From Pseudalkalibacillus sp. SCS-8 (lineage in GTDB: Bacteria; Bacillota; Bacilli; Bacillales; Fictibacillaceae): a stretch of 64,000 nt of DNA. Every line of letters begins with the position of its first letter. Within the stretch, counting starts at the first letter, position 1. Under the pieces are notes generated by a model. The model did not search any database. It was not told the DNA's origin and worked only from the letters and a program-made list of their open reading frames with translations. Both the position numbers and the translations under genes were made by a program. Positions 18,393 through 28,805 of the stretch are shown in pieces. The stretch spans positions 2,108,001-2,172,000 of the forward strand of contig NZ_CP143541.1 in assembly GCF_040126055.1 (NCBI RefSeq). Reading direction: 5' to 3'.

Positions 18393-18866
18393 TTATTTAA
18401 ACGATCGACAGAGGTTGCCCATCTCGATTGCGGAAACGGCAGCTTCCCACCCTTTATTTCCTGCTTTCGTGCCTGCACGCTCGACAGCTTGTTCAATTGA
18501 GTCTGTTGTTAAGACGCCGAAAATGACCGGTAGCCCCGTGGACATCGCGACACTTGATACGCCTTTCGATACTTCATTGCAAACATAATCAAAGTGCGGT
18601 GTAGACCCTCTGATGACGGTTCCTAACGTTATAACAGCATCGTATTTGTTTGATTCTGCCATCTTCTTGGCAATCAACGGAATCTCAAATGCACCAGGAA
18701 CCCATGCAACATCCACATCTTCTTCATTAACTCCGTGACGCCTCAACGCATCTTCAGCACCTGAAAGCAATTTACCTGTAATGAATTCATTGAATCGACC
18801 GACGACGATCCCGACCTTTAATCCTGTTCCTACTAATTGTCCTTCAAACGTATTTCCCATGTTCAT
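18393..18866 (-). CDS. ribH: 6,7-dimethyl-8-ribityllumazine synthase
   Basis: A 157-residue lumazine synthase (beta subunit of riboflavin synthase). Substrate-binding segments are [18 protein letters not shown] and [14 protein letters not shown] with the catalytic histidine. It condenses the ribityl-aminouracil with dihydroxybutanone phosphate, and forms icosahedral shells. It is the last gene of ribD-ribE-ribBA-ribH. Confidence 0.96.
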   Translation of the reverse strand: MNMGNTFEGQLVGTGLKVGIVVGRFNEFITGKLLSGAEDALRRHGVNEEDVDVAWVPGAFEIPLIAKKMAESNKYDAVITLGTVIRGSTPHFDYVCNEVSKGVSSVAMSTGLPVIFGVLTTDSIEQAVERAGTKAGNKGWEAAVSAIEMGNLCRSFK

Positions 18867-18929
18867 TGACCTCCTGTTAAATTGATGGTGTTTTTAAAGT
18901 ATACTTCGTTATCTGATCGTGCGTTTGTT

Positions 18930-20123
18930 TTAAAAATGCAGCATGTGGCCTAACTTGCTATGCTTCGTACGTAAATATCTCTCGTTTTCATCTCGGTGTG
19001 GCAATTGTATGCCAACGCGGTCCACCACTTCCAACCCATAGCCGCTCAATCCTTTGATTTTACGTGGATTATTGGTCAAAAGTTTCATTTTGGAAATGCC
19101 GATGTCGCGGAGAATTTGCGCCCCGATCCCATAATCCCTTAAATCAGGAGCAAAACCTAATTTTTCGTTCGCTTCAACCGTGTCATAGCCTTCTTCCTGA
19201 AGCTTATAGGCTCTCATCTTATTCAGAAGTCCGATACCCCTTCCCTCCTGCCTCATATACAGAAGAACACCGTGACCTTCCTTTTCGATTTGTGATAAGG
19301 CAGCATGCAGCTGCGGACCACAGTCACATCGGTAGGATCCGAACGCATCTCCTGTCAGACATTCTGAGTGGACACGGACCAAAGTCGGCTCGTCCGGAAT
19401 GATTTCTCCCTTAACGAGAGCGACGTGTTCTTTTTGATCCAGGATGTTGGAGTATCCGATTGCTTTGAAATCGCCGAATACCGTCGGCAATTTGATTTCG
19501 ATTTCTTTTTTGACGAGCTTATCCTTCCTGTTACGGTATTGGATAAGGTCTTTGATCGTGATCATTTTCAAGTCGAATTCATCCGCTATTTTCCTCAGCT
19601 CCGGCACCCTTGCCATTGTGCCATCCTCATTCATGATCTCACAAATGACACCTGCAGGTTCAGCTCCCGATAGTCTTGCGAGGTCAATCGCCGCTTCAGT
19701 ATGACCGGCGCGTCGTAATACGCCGCCTTCCTTTCCGACCAATGGGAATACATGTCCCGGTCGTTTAAAATCTGATGCGACTGATTTCGGATCCAATAAA
19801 TAACGGATCGTCTCAGCACGCTCTTGAGCGGAAATGCCTGTAGTTGATGTTTTATGATCAATACTCACAGTAAAAGCTGTTCCGTGGGGATCCGTATTGT
19901 GATGGACCATTGGACTCAGCTCCAACTTATTGGCCAGTTGTTCCGTAATCGGGGTACAGACGAGCCCGCGGCCGTGGGTCACCATGAAATTTATGATTTC
20001 AGGTGTCACTCTGTCTGCCAAGGCGATAAAATCCCCTTCGTTTTCTCTGTCTTCATCATCACATACAATGACGACATTTCCTTGCATCAATTCATAAATC
20101 GCTTCTTCAATTCGGTCAAACAT
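18930..20123 (-). CDS. ribBA: bifunctional DHBP synthase/GTP cyclohydrolase II RibBA
   Basis: A 397-residue fusion. Residues 1-200 are RibB, which makes 3,4-dihydroxy-2-butanone 4-phosphate from ribulose 5-phosphate ([22 protein letters not shown]). Residues 205-397 are RibA, which opens GTP, with zinc-binding cysteines in [19 protein letters not shown]. It thus feeds both branches of riboflavin synthesis. It sits 27 bases after ribE. Confidence 0.96.
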   Translation of the reverse strand: MFDRIEEAIYELMQGNVVIVCDDEDRENEGDFIALADRVTPEIINFMVTHGRGLVCTPITEQLANKLELSPMVHHNTDPHGTAFTVSIDHKTSTTGISAQERAETIRYLLDPKSVASDFKRPGHVFPLVGKEGGVLRRAGHTEAAIDLARLSGAEPAGVICEIMNEDGTMARVPELRKIADEFDLKMITIKDLIQYRNRKDKLVKKEIEIKLPTVFGDFKAIGYSNILDQKEHVALVKGEIIPDEPTLVRVHSECLTGDAFGSYRCDCGPQLHAALSQIEKEGHGVLLYMRQEGRGIGLLNKMRAYKLQEEGYDTVEANEKLGFAPDLRDYGIGAQILRDIGISKMKLLTNNPRKIKGLSGYGLEVVDRVGIQLPHRDENERYLRTKHSKLGHMLHF

Positions 20124-20150
20124 TTATGTCACCATCCTTAATGTGAACGA

Positions 20151-20798
20151 TTAGAAACCGTGGTCTGTCAAAAATTCTTTCGTCAAATTACTTTGTTGAG
20201 ATTGTTCTGCTCTTCTTTGCAGCAAATTATCCATATATTTCGCCAACATGTCACATTCGATATTGACGAGATCGCCTTCTTTTTTGTGACCGAGTACCGA
20301 TTCTTCTACTGTATGAGGGATGAGAGACAGTGTAAACGTATTTCCAGATACGCCGAAGACTGTGAGACTCGTTCCATCGACAGCTACCGAACCCTTCATC
20401 ATGAAATAAGGGCTCAACGCTTCCGGTGCTTCGATTTCGTAATAGATGGCATTGTGCTTTGGCGTTCTTTTTACGATTTTCCCCACGCCGTCAATATGAC
20501 CTGAAACGAAATGACCACCGAATCTTCCGCCGGCTGCCATTGCTCTTTCCAGATTTACTGCATCACCGGCACCCAGCAGTTTCAAGTTCGTGGCTTTCAA
20601 GGTTTCCGGCATAACGTCGACAGTAAAATGGGATTCTTTGAAGGACGTAACGGTAAGGCAAATCCCGTTAACAGCGATACTATCCCCTAAACGGACATCC
20701 TCCAGCACTTTCGTTGCGCTTATGGTCACAACATATCCGTTATTGGATTCTTGAACGGATTGGATTTTTCCTAACTCTTCAACGATTCCGGTGAACAT
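20151..20798 (-). CDS. ribE: riboflavin synthase, alpha subunit
   Basis: A 215-residue protein with two tandem lumazine-binding beta-barrel domains, each with an internal repeat (GDSIAVNGICLTV and GSVAVDGTSLTVFG). It begins with the family signature MFTGIVEELGKI. It converts two lumazine molecules to riboflavin and the pyrimidine product. It starts three bases after ribD ends. Confidence 0.96.
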   Translation of the reverse strand: MFTGIVEELGKIQSVQESNNGYVVTISATKVLEDVRLGDSIAVNGICLTVTSFKESHFTVDVMPETLKATNLKLLGAGDAVNLERAMAAGGRFGGHFVSGHIDGVGKIVKRTPKHNAIYYEIEAPEALSPYFMMKGSVAVDGTSLTVFGVSGNTFTLSLIPHTVEESVLGHKKEGDLVNIECDMLAKYMDNLLQRRAEQSQQSNLTKEFLTDHGF

Positions 20799-20801
20799 GG
20801 C

Positions 20802-21890
20802 TCAACCCTCCTTCAAAACGGATATGATTTTCAAATCATCACCAAGTTGATTGACTGAAACGATTTCAAGTTGAACGGCTTCAGCCATCGTTTCAATCCC
20901 TTCTCCTCCTATGACAGAAGGACTCTTTTTGCCCCCGATCAATTTGGGAGCGATATACGTAATCATTTCTTGAAAACACCGCTCTTTCATAAAGCTTGCA
21001 TGAACAGAAGAGCCTCCTTCAACAAAAATCGATGTCACACCTTCTTCAACCAACCGTTCCAATAATGGATAAATCTCAATAGATGGACAATCAAGTTGGA
21101 TGATGCGTACATGATCCCTTCTGAGGCTTTCAATTCGTTCTGTTGGCGCACTGCTGCCTGCGATTATGATGGTTTCGGCTGCTCCATCATGAAGAACCTT
21201 TGCGTCCTCAGGAATACGGAGGTTCGTATCAAGGATGATACGAATCGGGTTTCGGCCCCCTGATGGGAGACGTGTTGTCAGCTGGGGGTCGTCCTGGATA
21301 ATCGTATTCACCCCAACAAGAATGGCATCATGCTCGTGACGGTACTGATGGACGTCCAGCCTCGCATCTTCACCAGTGATCCATTTGCTATCACCGGAAT
21401 TTGCAGCTGTCTTTCCATCTAAACTGGATGCAGCTTTCAGGGTCACGAAAGGAAGGTTTGTTTTCATGAAATGGTTGAAGAACCGATTCAAAGAAATGGC
21501 TTCTTTCTCCAACAAACCGACATGTACGTCAATGCCAGCATCCTTCAACCGTTCGACACCTCTTCCGGCCACAAGTGGATTCGGGTCAAGCGTTGCGATA
21601 TACACCCTATGGATGCCTCTTTCAATGACGAGATCGGCACAAGGCGGGGTTTTCCCGTAATGACTGCACGGTTCAAGAGTGACGTACATCGTTGCCCCTT
21701 CAGCTTTATTTCCAGCCATATTCAATGCATGAACTTCCGCATGACCTTCCCCAGCTTTCAAGTGTGCCCCAAGGCCGACAATTTCTCCGTTTCGTACGAC
21801 CACTGCACCGACTTTTGGATTTGGAGATGTTTGACCGGCAGTTTGTTCGGCCATCCCGATTGCAAGCTTCATATAACGTTCGTGTTCCAT
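20802..21890 (-). CDS. ribD: bifunctional riboflavin deaminase/reductase RibD
   Basis: A 362-residue enzyme. The deaminase domain (1-140) has the zinc motifs HAEVHAL and PCSHYGKTPPC; the reductase domain (145-360) has FVTLKAASSLDGKTA and the NADPH-binding part. It performs the second and third steps of riboflavin synthesis. ATG 21890 is preferred over a GTG at 21908 because GAGGAG lies just before it. It is the first gene after the FMN riboswitch. Confidence 0.95.
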   Translation of the reverse strand: MEHERYMKLAIGMAEQTAGQTSPNPKVGAVVVRNGEIVGLGAHLKAGEGHAEVHALNMAGNKAEGATMYVTLEPCSHYGKTPPCADLVIERGIHRVYIATLDPNPLVAGRGVERLKDAGIDVHVGLLEKEAISLNRFFNHFMKTNLPFVTLKAASSLDGKTAANSGDSKWITGEDARLDVHQYRHEHDAILVGVNTIIQDDPQLTTRLPSGGRNPIRIILDTNLRIPEDAKVLHDGAAETIIIAGSSAPTERIESLRRDHVRIIQLDCPSIEIYPLLERLVEEGVTSIFVEGGSSVHASFMKERCFQEMITYIAPKLIGGKKSPSVIGGEGIETMAEAVQLEIVSVNQLGDDLKIISVLKEG

Positions 21891-21928
21891 CCGCTCTCCT
21901 CTTTTCACAACTGACGATGATCTTGAAA

Positions 21929-21967
21929 TAAAAAACCCCGAAAATGCAATCTTGCATCTCCGGGGTA
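21929..21967 (-). terminator. terminator of the FMN riboswitch
   Basis: Stem CCCCG...CGGGG with a GATGCAA/TTGCATT extension, followed by TTTTTTATTT on the minus strand, just before ribD. It is the expression platform: with FMN bound, transcription should stop here. Confidence 0.85.
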
Positions 21968-22093
21968 TTAGGGTATAAGAAATAAGCCTTAGCTTTTAGG
22001 ACACTGAACGAATGTTCAGAAAAAAAGCATAAGGAACGTACAGGCACATGTGCGATGCATTCGTACATTGCCCTCTATACCTGTTCTTATAAA

Positions 22094-22234
22094 TCCTTCT
22101 CCCATCCAGACTATACTGTCGGCTTCGGAATTTCACCGAATCCACCGTTACAATGATCATTGCAACGGGTCACGGACTGAAAAGCAACGTTCGCTTTATC
22201 ACCGCCGGTTGGGAATTTCACCCGACCCCGAAGG
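22094..22234 (-). ncRNA. FMN riboswitch (RFN element)
   Basis: The conserved RFN cores are present on the minus strand: GGGTCGGGTGAAATTCCC, CCGGCGGTGAT, GTGGATTCGGTGAAATTCCG and CAGTATAGTCTGGATGGGAG. It forms the six-stem FMN sensor ahead of ribDEBAH and represses the operon when FMN is abundant. A terminator follows at 21929-21967. Confidence 0.96.
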
Positions 22235-22256
22235 ATATGTGTGTTGTATGTATTCA

Positions 22257-22285
22257 ATGTTACTCTTTATTTCCCGCATACGCAA
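22257..22285 (-). promoter_or_regulatory. candidate SigA promoter of the rib operon
   Basis: TTGCGT, 17-nt spacer, TAACAT on the minus strand, 23 bases before the riboswitch core. Match to consensus is moderate. Confidence 0.4.
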
Positions 22286-22360
22286 GGAGAATGTACCAGT
22301 AGATTGTGTTTGGAACACGATGTGGGTTTGTTGTTCAGCCTGATGTGAAGATCATTTTTG

Positions 22361-22480
22361 TTTTTGTAGATAAATTCGATTTTTTGTAGATAAATCCAGA
22401 TTTTCGTAGATAATTTCTGTTTTTCGTAGATAATTTCGAATTCTCGTAGATAATTCCGTTTTTTTGTAGATATGATCTGA
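22361..22480. repeat. 20-bp intergenic tandem array (6 units)
   Basis: The word GTAGATA begins at 22366, 22386, 22406, 22426, 22446 and 22466, an exact 20-bp period. The unit is about TTTTCGTAGATAATTTCGAT with variable ends. The array lies between the ppiB terminator and the rib promoter and fills most of the gene-free stretch 22235-22592. Frames through it give only low-complexity peptides, so it is taken as non-coding. Confidence 0.9.
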
Positions 22481-22540
22481 TTCTGGGCCGTTCGCGTTAT
22501 CAAAATGGCGTCCTCCAGTGCAAAATCGTCCTTCCAACAA

Positions 22541-22573
22541 TAAAAAAGACCGATTCTCTTTGGAATCGGTCCT
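22541..22573 (-). terminator. intrinsic terminator after ppiB
   Basis: Stem AGGACCGATTC/GAATCGGTCT with a short loop, then TTTTTTATTG on the minus strand. Confidence 0.9.
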
Positions 22574-22592
22574 CTGACTTACATTTTTTCAT

Positions 22593-23027
22593 TTATTCTT
22601 CCCAAACTTTAACTTCTTTCATTACATCGCCGTTTTGTGTGCGAAGTACAGAATCCAATCCTTCAGTCACTTGACCGAAAACGGTATGTACACCGTCTAG
22701 ATGTGGTTGGTTTTCATGTACGATGAAGAACTGGCTGCCACCTGTATTTTTACCGGCATGAGCCATGGACAAAGCTCCTGGCTTATGCTTGTGTGGATTG
22801 CCTTCTGTTTCACAATCGATCGTATAGCCAGGTCCACCTGTACCTGTTCCAGTCGGGCAGCCTCCTTGAGAGACGAATCCCGGAATCACACGATGGAATG
22901 TCAAACCGTTGTAAAAGCCTTCGTTGGCTAATTTTTCGAAATTGGCAACTGTGTTTGGTGCTGCTTCAGGGTAAAATTCAATAAGAACCTTTTCCCCGTT
23001 CTCAAATTCGATACTTCCTTTTTTCAT
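22593..23027 (-). CDS. ppiB: peptidyl-prolyl cis-trans isomerase, cyclophilin type
   Basis: A 144-residue cytoplasmic cyclophilin. Active-site segments are [13 protein letters not shown], and [22 protein letters not shown]. It catalyses proline isomerisation during protein folding. No signal peptide. It lies downstream of lysA, as in B. subtilis, but with its own terminator. Confidence 0.95.
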   Translation of the reverse strand: MKKGSIEFENGEKVLIEFYPEAAPNTVANFEKLANEGFYNGLTFHRVIPGFVSQGGCPTGTGTGGPGYTIDCETEGNPHKHKPGALSMAHAGKNTGGSQFFIVHENQPHLDGVHTVFGQVTEGLDSVLRTQNGDVMKEVKVWEE

Positions 23028-23099
23028 GAATCAAATCCTCCTCATCATTGGCACCACCATTACGCTAAAAGAAAGCGAGTGTGGCACCTTATCGTGAAA

Positions 23100-23135
23100 G
23101 TGACCTGAAACCGGATATAAGACATTTCCGGTCAC
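23100..23135 (-). terminator. possible terminator between lysA and ppiB
   Basis: Stem GTGACC/GGTCAC with an inner CCGG/CCGG pair, just after the lysA stop. Only a short T-run follows (CTTTC), so termination may be partial. Confidence 0.4.
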
Positions 23136-23203
23136 CCACAAGTAGTTTCATTGTATGACGTTTTCATGAAGAAGTAAAGGAAGAACCGTACCGGGAACGA
23201 TGT

Positions 23204-24529
23204 CTAAAAGCTTGATACGATTGACTTTTTCAACGGACGATCCAAGTGTACGAGATCACGGTAGGTTTCCCTTTCAACGACAAGCTGCGATTCACCATTC
23301 TCGACAAAAACGACAGCCGGACGAGGTACCCTGTTATAATTGTTTGCCATCGAATACCCATAAGCACCCGTACAGAACATGGCGAGGATATCCCCTTGTG
23401 ACGTTTTCGGAAGAGAGATGTCATGGATGAGCATATCTCCGGATTCACAGCATCTTCCTGCAATGGATACGAGCTGTGTGTTCGGCTGCATGAGACGATT
23501 TGCCACCACAGCCTCATATTTGGCTTGATACAGTGCAGGTCTTAAGTTATCTGTCATGCCTCCATCCACAGCAATATAATTCCGTATTCCTGGTATTCTT
23601 TTTTCTGATCCGATCGAGTATAATGTCGTCCCCGCTTCTCCTACGATGGATCGCCCTGGTTCGATCCAGATCTCAGGCATAGCCATACTCGTTTTCTCAA
23701 CTTGAGCTTCAACCTCATCAATGAGAGCGTTCATCATCTGTTCAATTGAAACGTCTTGATCGGCAGAGGTATAAGGGATGCCGAAGCCTCCACCTAAATT
23801 GACGACAAGTGGTTCGTAGCTGTATGACTCAGACCATTGCTGCAACTGATTGAACACCTTCTGGATCGCCATGACAAAGCCCTTTGCCTCAAAAATTTGC
23901 GACCCGATGTGACAGTGGATGCCCAGCACGTCGATGCGATCTGACCCAAGAGCCTCCTGCAGGGCTTGATCCGCCTGTTGACTGACGAGATCGAAGCCGA
24001 ACTTCGAGTCCTCTTGCCCTGTTAAGATGTAATCATGGGTATGTGCCTCGATTCCTGGAGTGATTCGTAAAAGGACTGGGACTGTACAATTCATCTGTTC
24101 TCCTAATTCCTTTATACAATCCAGTTCATAAAAGTTATCGACGACAATACACCCTACACCTTCTTGTATCGCCATACGTAATTCTTCCATGCTCTTGTTA
24201 TTGCCATGAAAATGTATGTTCTCAGTTGGAAACCCTGCTTGTAAAGCTGTGTATAGCTCTCCGCCGGAGACGACGTCGAGGTGCAGACCTTCTTCTTCCA
24301 TCAGCTGGACCATGGCTACACTTGAAAATGCCTTACTGGCATATGAAACTTTAGCGTCTACCCGACGTTCTTTGAATGTCGTTAGGAATGCTTTGGCTTG
24401 CTGACGAATCTTTGCAACATCATAGACGAATAACGGTGTTCCATATTCCTTAGCCAATTCAATCGTATCGACACCTCCAATTTCCAAGTGTCCCTTCTCA
24501 TTCATTTTCCCTGTCCCCAAGAATACCAT
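23204..24529 (-). CDS. lysA: diaminopimelate decarboxylase
   Basis: A 441-residue PLP enzyme of the alanine-racemase-like fold, last step of lysine synthesis. PLP-binding Lys66 is in KVSYASKAF; other family motifs are HCHIGSQI, VNLGGGFGIPY, EPGRSIVGEAG and GRCCESGDM. ATG 24529 is chosen because GAGGGAGGAG lies just upstream; the frame open to 24610 runs into the riboswitch terminator. Regulation by a lysine riboswitch is visible upstream. Confidence 0.95.
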   Translation of the reverse strand: MVFLGTGKMNEKGHLEIGGVDTIELAKEYGTPLFVYDVAKIRQQAKAFLTTFKERRVDAKVSYASKAFSSVAMVQLMEEEGLHLDVVSGGELYTALQAGFPTENIHFHGNNKSMEELRMAIQEGVGCIVVDNFYELDCIKELGEQMNCTVPVLLRITPGIEAHTHDYILTGQEDSKFGFDLVSQQADQALQEALGSDRIDVLGIHCHIGSQIFEAKGFVMAIQKVFNQLQQWSESYSYEPLVVNLGGGFGIPYTSADQDVSIEQMMNALIDEVEAQVEKTSMAMPEIWIEPGRSIVGEAGTTLYSIGSEKRIPGIRNYIAVDGGMTDNLRPALYQAKYEAVVANRLMQPNTQLVSIAGRCCESGDMLIHDISLPKTSQGDILAMFCTGAYGYSMANNYNRVPRPAVVFVENGESQLVVERETYRDLVHLDRPLKKSIVSSF

Positions 24530-24580
24530 TACAATTCTCCTCCCTCGATTTAAGAGAGAGCCTATAAACTGATAAAAATA

Positions 24581-24620
24581 CAAAAAACCAGTCCATGTAG
24601 AAAGGTACATAAACTGGTTT
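24581..24620 (-). terminator. terminator of the lysine riboswitch
   Basis: Stem AACCAGT...ACTGGTT with an inner ATGTA/TACAT pair, followed by TTTTG on the minus strand, 50 bases before lysA. Confidence 0.85.
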
Positions 24621-24808
24621 CAACCGTACCCTCATCAGTTGGAATAGCTCTCCACTACATGTGTAGTGACAGTCCGTTACTTGTTCAGCAACGACCCAGC
24701 AATCATAATCGGCATCATGACTACTTCGGCAAATTGACCTTTCTTCGTCCGTCCTGGCACCCCTGCTCGGGACGAGTACTCATTCGCTTTGCGCCTCTAC
24801 CCCATTAC
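24621..24808 (-). ncRNA. lysine riboswitch (L-box)
   Basis: The minus strand carries the L-box core elements in order: GGTAGAGGCGCAAAG with GAGTA, GCCGAAG, TGCTGGGTCG, ACTGTCAC and GTGGAGAGCTATT. A transcription terminator follows, so high lysine should switch off lysA. This explains the gene-free stretch 24530-24870. Confidence 0.88.
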
Positions 24809-24870
24809 GTTGAATGAGGCATTTATTAAATTATCAATAACTTTAGCATAAACTCAGGCTGGAATCAACT

Positions 24871-26343
24871 TCAATTTGCTTGTTTTTTCTGATTTTGTGG
24901 CCTTACGATACTTGGTCGAACTTTTGATAATGGCACCGACACCCTGACCAGAACTTGTAAAAGGGCTTGTGGATTGAACGGGATGAATGGCCATAAGTAT
25001 GGTGTATTCAGATTCTTGATGCTGCAAAGTAGGATGATAACCAAAGTCACACCTACCATGAAGCCAGGCACACCGAATATCAAAACGAGTGTAATCATAA
25101 TCAACCGGACGATCTTGTTGGCTACACCTAATTCATAGCTCGGGGTTGCAAATGAACCGATCGCGGCGAGGGCGACATATAAAATGACCTCAGAAACGAA
25201 AAGACCGACATCAATGGCGATTTGGCCGATTAACACAGCAGCGATCAGACCCATTGCCGTTGAAAGGGCCGATGGTGTATGGATGGCGGCCATCCTCAGC
25301 ACGTCGATGCCGAGCTCCGCAAAGAGGATTTGCAAATAGATCGGGATGTTCGAATCCTTAGTTGGACCGATGAAATCAAGATTAGGCGGTAAAAGGTTCT
25401 CGTTCAAGACGAACAAAAGCCATAGAGGCAGCAAGAACACGGAGGTGAGCATTCCACCAAAACGTATCCAGCGCAAGAACGCACCGATCATCGGGGTTTG
25501 ACGATACTCTTCAGCATGCTGGACATGATGGAAAAAGGTTGTCGGTGTAATGATGACGCTTGGAGATGTATCGACAAAGATCAGAACATGTCCTTCAAGT
25601 AAATGCGTAGCCGCGACATCTGGTCTTTCTGTATATCGTACGAGCGGATATGGATTCCAGCCTTGTTTCACGATGAATTCTTCGATCGTCTTATCCGCCA
25701 TCGGAATCCCATCAATACGGATTTCATCCAATTCCTGCTTGATGGTTTTGATGAGCCCCGGATCAGCGACGTCCTCCAAGTAGGAGATACACACATCCGT
25801 TTTGGAACGATCACCGATTTGGACAATCTCATTACGCAGCCTTTCATCCCTAAGACGTCTCCTTGTCAGAGCCGTATTCTCGACGATGTTTTCTGTATAC
25901 CCATCACGAGCACCACGCACGACTTTTTCGACATCCGGCTCTTGCGGCGTACGACCAGGGTAACTTCTGACATCCACAATGAAGCCTTCATCATTGCCAT
26001 CAATCAATACAGCAATAAGTCCTGATAAAACGCGATCAATCACCTCGTCCAAGTTCTTGGCAGTTGAAACCTGTTGGTGGGCAAGATGATTTTTGATGAT
26101 GTCCTTCGCTTTGGTCGTTGATCTGTAGTCCGTATTCATGACCAGTAATTCTTTAAGGAGCATGATGATGTACTCACTGTCACAAAGACCTGTACAGTAA
26201 TAGACATGAACTTCCTTGTTCAGAAGGTTCATCTTACGGACACCTACATCGAAGCTTTTTCCTATGCCGATTTTCTCTTTCAAGAATTCCTCATTGTCGG
26301 TGATTTTCTTCTTGATCGGTGTTTCTTCTTTTTGAGGATGCAT
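24871..26343 (-). CDS. spoVAF: stage V sporulation protein AF
   Basis: A 490-residue membrane protein, homologous to the A subunit of germinant receptors. A soluble N-terminal region (about 1-290) is followed by about five membrane segments (from [17 protein letters not shown] on). In B. subtilis SpoVAF sits in the inner spore membrane and helps dipicolinic acid release during germination. ATG 26343 follows AAGGAG by eight bases and overlaps the end of spoVAEA by 53 bases. It is the last gene of the spoVA operon. Confidence 0.93.
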   Translation of the reverse strand: MHPQKEETPIKKKITDNEEFLKEKIGIGKSFDVGVRKMNLLNKEVHVYYCTGLCDSEYIIMLLKELLVMNTDYRSTTKAKDIIKNHLAHQQVSTAKNLDEVIDRVLSGLIAVLIDGNDEGFIVDVRSYPGRTPQEPDVEKVVRGARDGYTENIVENTALTRRRLRDERLRNEIVQIGDRSKTDVCISYLEDVADPGLIKTIKQELDEIRIDGIPMADKTIEEFIVKQGWNPYPLVRYTERPDVAATHLLEGHVLIFVDTSPSVIITPTTFFHHVQHAEEYRQTPMIGAFLRWIRFGGMLTSVFLLPLWLLFVLNENLLPPNLDFIGPTKDSNIPIYLQILFAELGIDVLRMAAIHTPSALSTAMGLIAAVLIGQIAIDVGLFVSEVILYVALAAIGSFATPSYELGVANKIVRLIMITLVLIFGVPGFMVGVTLVIILLCSIKNLNTPYLWPFIPFNPQALLQVLVRVSVPLSKVRPSIVRPQNQKKQAN

Positions 26344-26899
26344 GATGATCACTCCTTTCTAAGATGAGTTCAATCGCTTGCTTCGTAATCGGAGCTCCCC
26401 GTTCAGCATGGTCAATTCCTGCCATTTTACCGATATCACCAACTCCGACAATGTAAGGAATATCAAGTTCATCCAGAATATAGACGGTATCTCCATCCAA
26501 ACGGCCAAATTCCATATCCGGTAATCCGCTTTTGTCTACACCATAGGCTGACAACTCACCGAATCGGTCAATGCTGACGTCCACTTTTGTCCACTCGGCC
26601 AGGTGCGTTTTAGAAGCGACCGCAATCGCCCCTAAGACCTCTACTTCAGGATGGTTACAGACGACTCGCATCGCACGTTCACCTGGTCCTTCCCCTCGAT
26701 ATCCGCAATCATCGAACATGACGAGGACAGGATCATAAGGAGTGGAAAGAATCAAAGAAACAAGCTCCTCACCTGTCAGCTTTGACGGATTGCCCCATGA
26801 GTGGGAAATACAGCGACCGCCGATTTCCTTGGCAACATGCTCGACAGCCTTCAAAGCATAGAGATCTCCATCTGTAATCAAGATGACTCGTTTTTTCAT
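26291..26899 (-). CDS. spoVAEA: stage V sporulation protein AEA
   Basis: A 202-residue soluble protein of the SpoVAEA family. It starts [23 protein letters not shown], and has the conserved [17 protein letters not shown]. It is part of the operon for spore uptake and release of calcium-dipicolinate. It starts six bases after spoVAEB. The function of this subunit is unclear. Confidence 0.93.
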   Translation of the reverse strand: MKKRVILITDGDLYALKAVEHVAKEIGGRCISHSWGNPSKLTGEELVSLILSTPYDPVLVMFDDCGYRGEGPGERAMRVVCNHPEVEVLGAIAVASKTHLAEWTKVDVSIDRFGELSAYGVDKSGLPDMEFGRLDGDTVYILDELDIPYIVGVGDIGKMAGIDHAERGAPITKQAIELILERSDHHASSKRRNTDQEENHRQ

Positions 26900-26905
26900 A
26901 TTAGA

Positions 26906-27256
26906 TCATCCTTTAGGTTTGAACAGCACGGCAACGATAAATCCGAATAAGATGGCTGAGGAAATACCGGCTGATGTAAGCTGGAAGATCCCCATGGCGA
27001 TACCGATAAAGCCGTGGTCCTCCGCTTCAGCCATCGCCCCATGCAGAAGGGAATGACCGAAACTTGTTATAGGTACTGTCGCACCTGCACCTGCGAATTG
27101 AATCAATTTATCATACAACCCAAATCCATCAAGGCAAGCACCTGCGACTACAAAACCTGACGTAAGGTGAGCAGGGGTGATAGGAAAGAAATCCAATAAT
27201 AACTGACCGATCAGGCAAATCAGTCCGCCTACGACAAATGCGATAAGATATTCCAT
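26906..27256 (-). CDS. spoVAEB: stage V sporulation protein AEB (SpoVAE)
   Basis: A 116-residue membrane protein with three or four hydrophobic segments, homologous to SpoVAC in this operon (shared [16 protein letters not shown]). Thought to be part of the dipicolinic acid channel. The start overlaps the spoVAD stop by one base. Confidence 0.94.
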   Translation of the reverse strand: MEYLIAFVVGGLICLIGQLLLDFFPITPAHLTSGFVVAGACLDGFGLYDKLIQFAGAGATVPITSFGHSLLHGAMAEAEDHGFIGIAMGIFQLTSAGISSAILFGFIVAVLFKPKG

Positions 27257-28278
27257 TATGAATTCCCTCCTCCGTTTGCAGCTTCAAGTACGACACCATG
27301 AGCGATTGTCGGAATCGTTTCCTTTTGCTGGATCATGATCGGATTCATCAACGCACCTGTCGCAACTACGAAAATCCGTTTTAAGTTACCTGCAGCAACT
27401 TCCTTCAACAAATGTCCATAGGTGACGACAGCTGAGCAGGCACAACCGCTTCCTCCTGCAAAAACAGGCTGGTCTGGCCGATAGACAAGTAAACCGCAAT
27501 CCTGATGATTGGAGGAGATGTCATAGTTCTGTTCTTGTAAAAGCTGTAACAAGATCGGGGAGCCGACAGCTGAAAGATCTCCGGTTACGATCATGTCATA
27601 GTCGCCAGGTTTTGATCCTGTATCTTTAAAATGAGTTGCAATCGTATCAGCAGCTGCAGGAGCCATGGCTGAACCCATATCAAACGGATCGGAAATGCCC
27701 AAATCCATCACGCGCCCGATTGTGGCAGAAGTGATTTTTATTGGTGACGGCGTTGTTCCAACGATAGAGGCTCCTGCACCGGTGACCGTGTAGGTGGCAG
27801 AATCGGGTTTCTGTCCACCGTATTCAGTAGGGTAACGGAATTGTCTTTCCGCTGTAGCATTATGACTACTCACCGCTGTAAGGACGTTGTTGGCAAATTC
27901 TCCATCGATCAAAGCGGAAGCAACCGCTAATGTCTCCATGGATGTCGAACACGCACCAAACATACCAAGGAAGGGAATCTGGGTTTGACGTGCAGTATAA
28001 TTCGCAATGACTGTCTGATTGATCAAATCACCAGATAGGAACAAATCCATATCGGACGGTTGTTTGTTCGCCTTTTGCAAGCAAATGTCGACCGCCTGCT
28101 CCATCAGATGCCGCTCAGCAAGCTCCCAATTGTCCTGTCCGCAATGAAGCTCATCGAACGTCAGATCAAATTTATCGCCTAATGGCCCAGCAGCTTCTTC
28201 AGGTCCAACAACAGCTGCTGAAGCGTTGATATATAATTGTTTTGAAAACGTCCACGTTTGTTTTCCAGTTAACTTCAA
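27256..28278 (-). CDS. spoVAD: stage V sporulation protein AD
   Basis: A 340-residue thiolase-fold protein that binds dipicolinic acid. Conserved parts are [15 protein letters not shown] and [17 protein letters not shown]. SpoVAD is peripheral on the inner spore membrane and works with SpoVAC and SpoVAEB in DPA uptake into the forespore. It follows spoVAC by 21 bases. Confidence 0.95.
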   Translation of the reverse strand: MKLTGKQTWTFSKQLYINASAAVVGPEEAAGPLGDKFDLTFDELHCGQDNWELAERHLMEQAVDICLQKANKQPSDMDLFLSGDLINQTVIANYTARQTQIPFLGMFGACSTSMETLAVASALIDGEFANNVLTAVSSHNATAERQFRYPTEYGGQKPDSATYTVTGAGASIVGTTPSPIKITSATIGRVMDLGISDPFDMGSAMAPAAADTIATHFKDTGSKPGDYDMIVTGDLSAVGSPILLQLLQEQNYDISSNHQDCGLLVYRPDQPVFAGGSGCACSAVVTYGHLLKEVAAGNLKRIFVVATGALMNPIMIQQKETIPTIAHGVVLEAANGGGNS

Positions 28279-28299
28279 GGTTGAACAACCTCCATAGAC

Positions 28300-28764
28300 T
28301 TAAAAGAATAGTTTAACCAAATAACGAATCATACCAATGACGTAGGCTGACACAGCTCCAAAAACGATGACAGCACCAGCTAATTTGAACAGGTTGGTTG
28401 CCACACCTAGGACAATTCCTTCACTCTTGTGCTCTAATGCTGCACTCGTGACCGCATTGGCAAACCCTGTGACAGGAACGATGGAACCTGCACCGCCAAA
28501 TTGACCGATTTTATCATAAACACCAAAACCGGTAAGAAGCGCAGCAATTAAAATGAGGGTAGCGACCGTCGGGTTACCCGCTGTTTTTTCTGTAAAATTG
28601 AAGAAGGTAATATAGAAATTCGAGATTCCTTGACCAATCATACAGATGAACCCACCAACCATAAATGCTTTAAAAGCATTGAATACATAAGGAGGTTTCG
28701 GTTGTAACGGTTTGATTTTTTCCTTATAGGCTTGCTGTTCCGGCGTCAACTTATTCTTTGCCAA
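28300..28764 (-). CDS. spoVAC: stage V sporulation protein AC
   Basis: A 154-residue membrane protein: charged N-terminus (about 1-25), then four or so hydrophobic segments with GFGVYDKIGQFGGAGSIVP. In B. subtilis it acts as a mechanosensitive channel for DPA release in germination. It lies 41 bases after spoVAB. Confidence 0.95.
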   Translation of the reverse strand: MAKNKLTPEQQAYKEKIKPLQPKPPYVFNAFKAFMVGGFICMIGQGISNFYITFFNFTEKTAGNPTVATLILIAALLTGFGVYDKIGQFGGAGSIVPVTGFANAVTSAALEHKSEGIVLGVATNLFKLAGAVIVFGAVSAYVIGMIRYLVKLFF

Positions 28765-28805
28765 GCCGCTTCAACTCCTTTTTCTGATTCATGTCAATTC
28801 GTTCC

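Noticed and set aside
22267..22540. Minus-strand reading frames of 62-78 codons over the 20-bp array
   Set aside because: The peptides only mirror the DNA repeat (Lys, Ile, Tyr rich), have no ribosome site, and overlap a terminator or riboswitch region.
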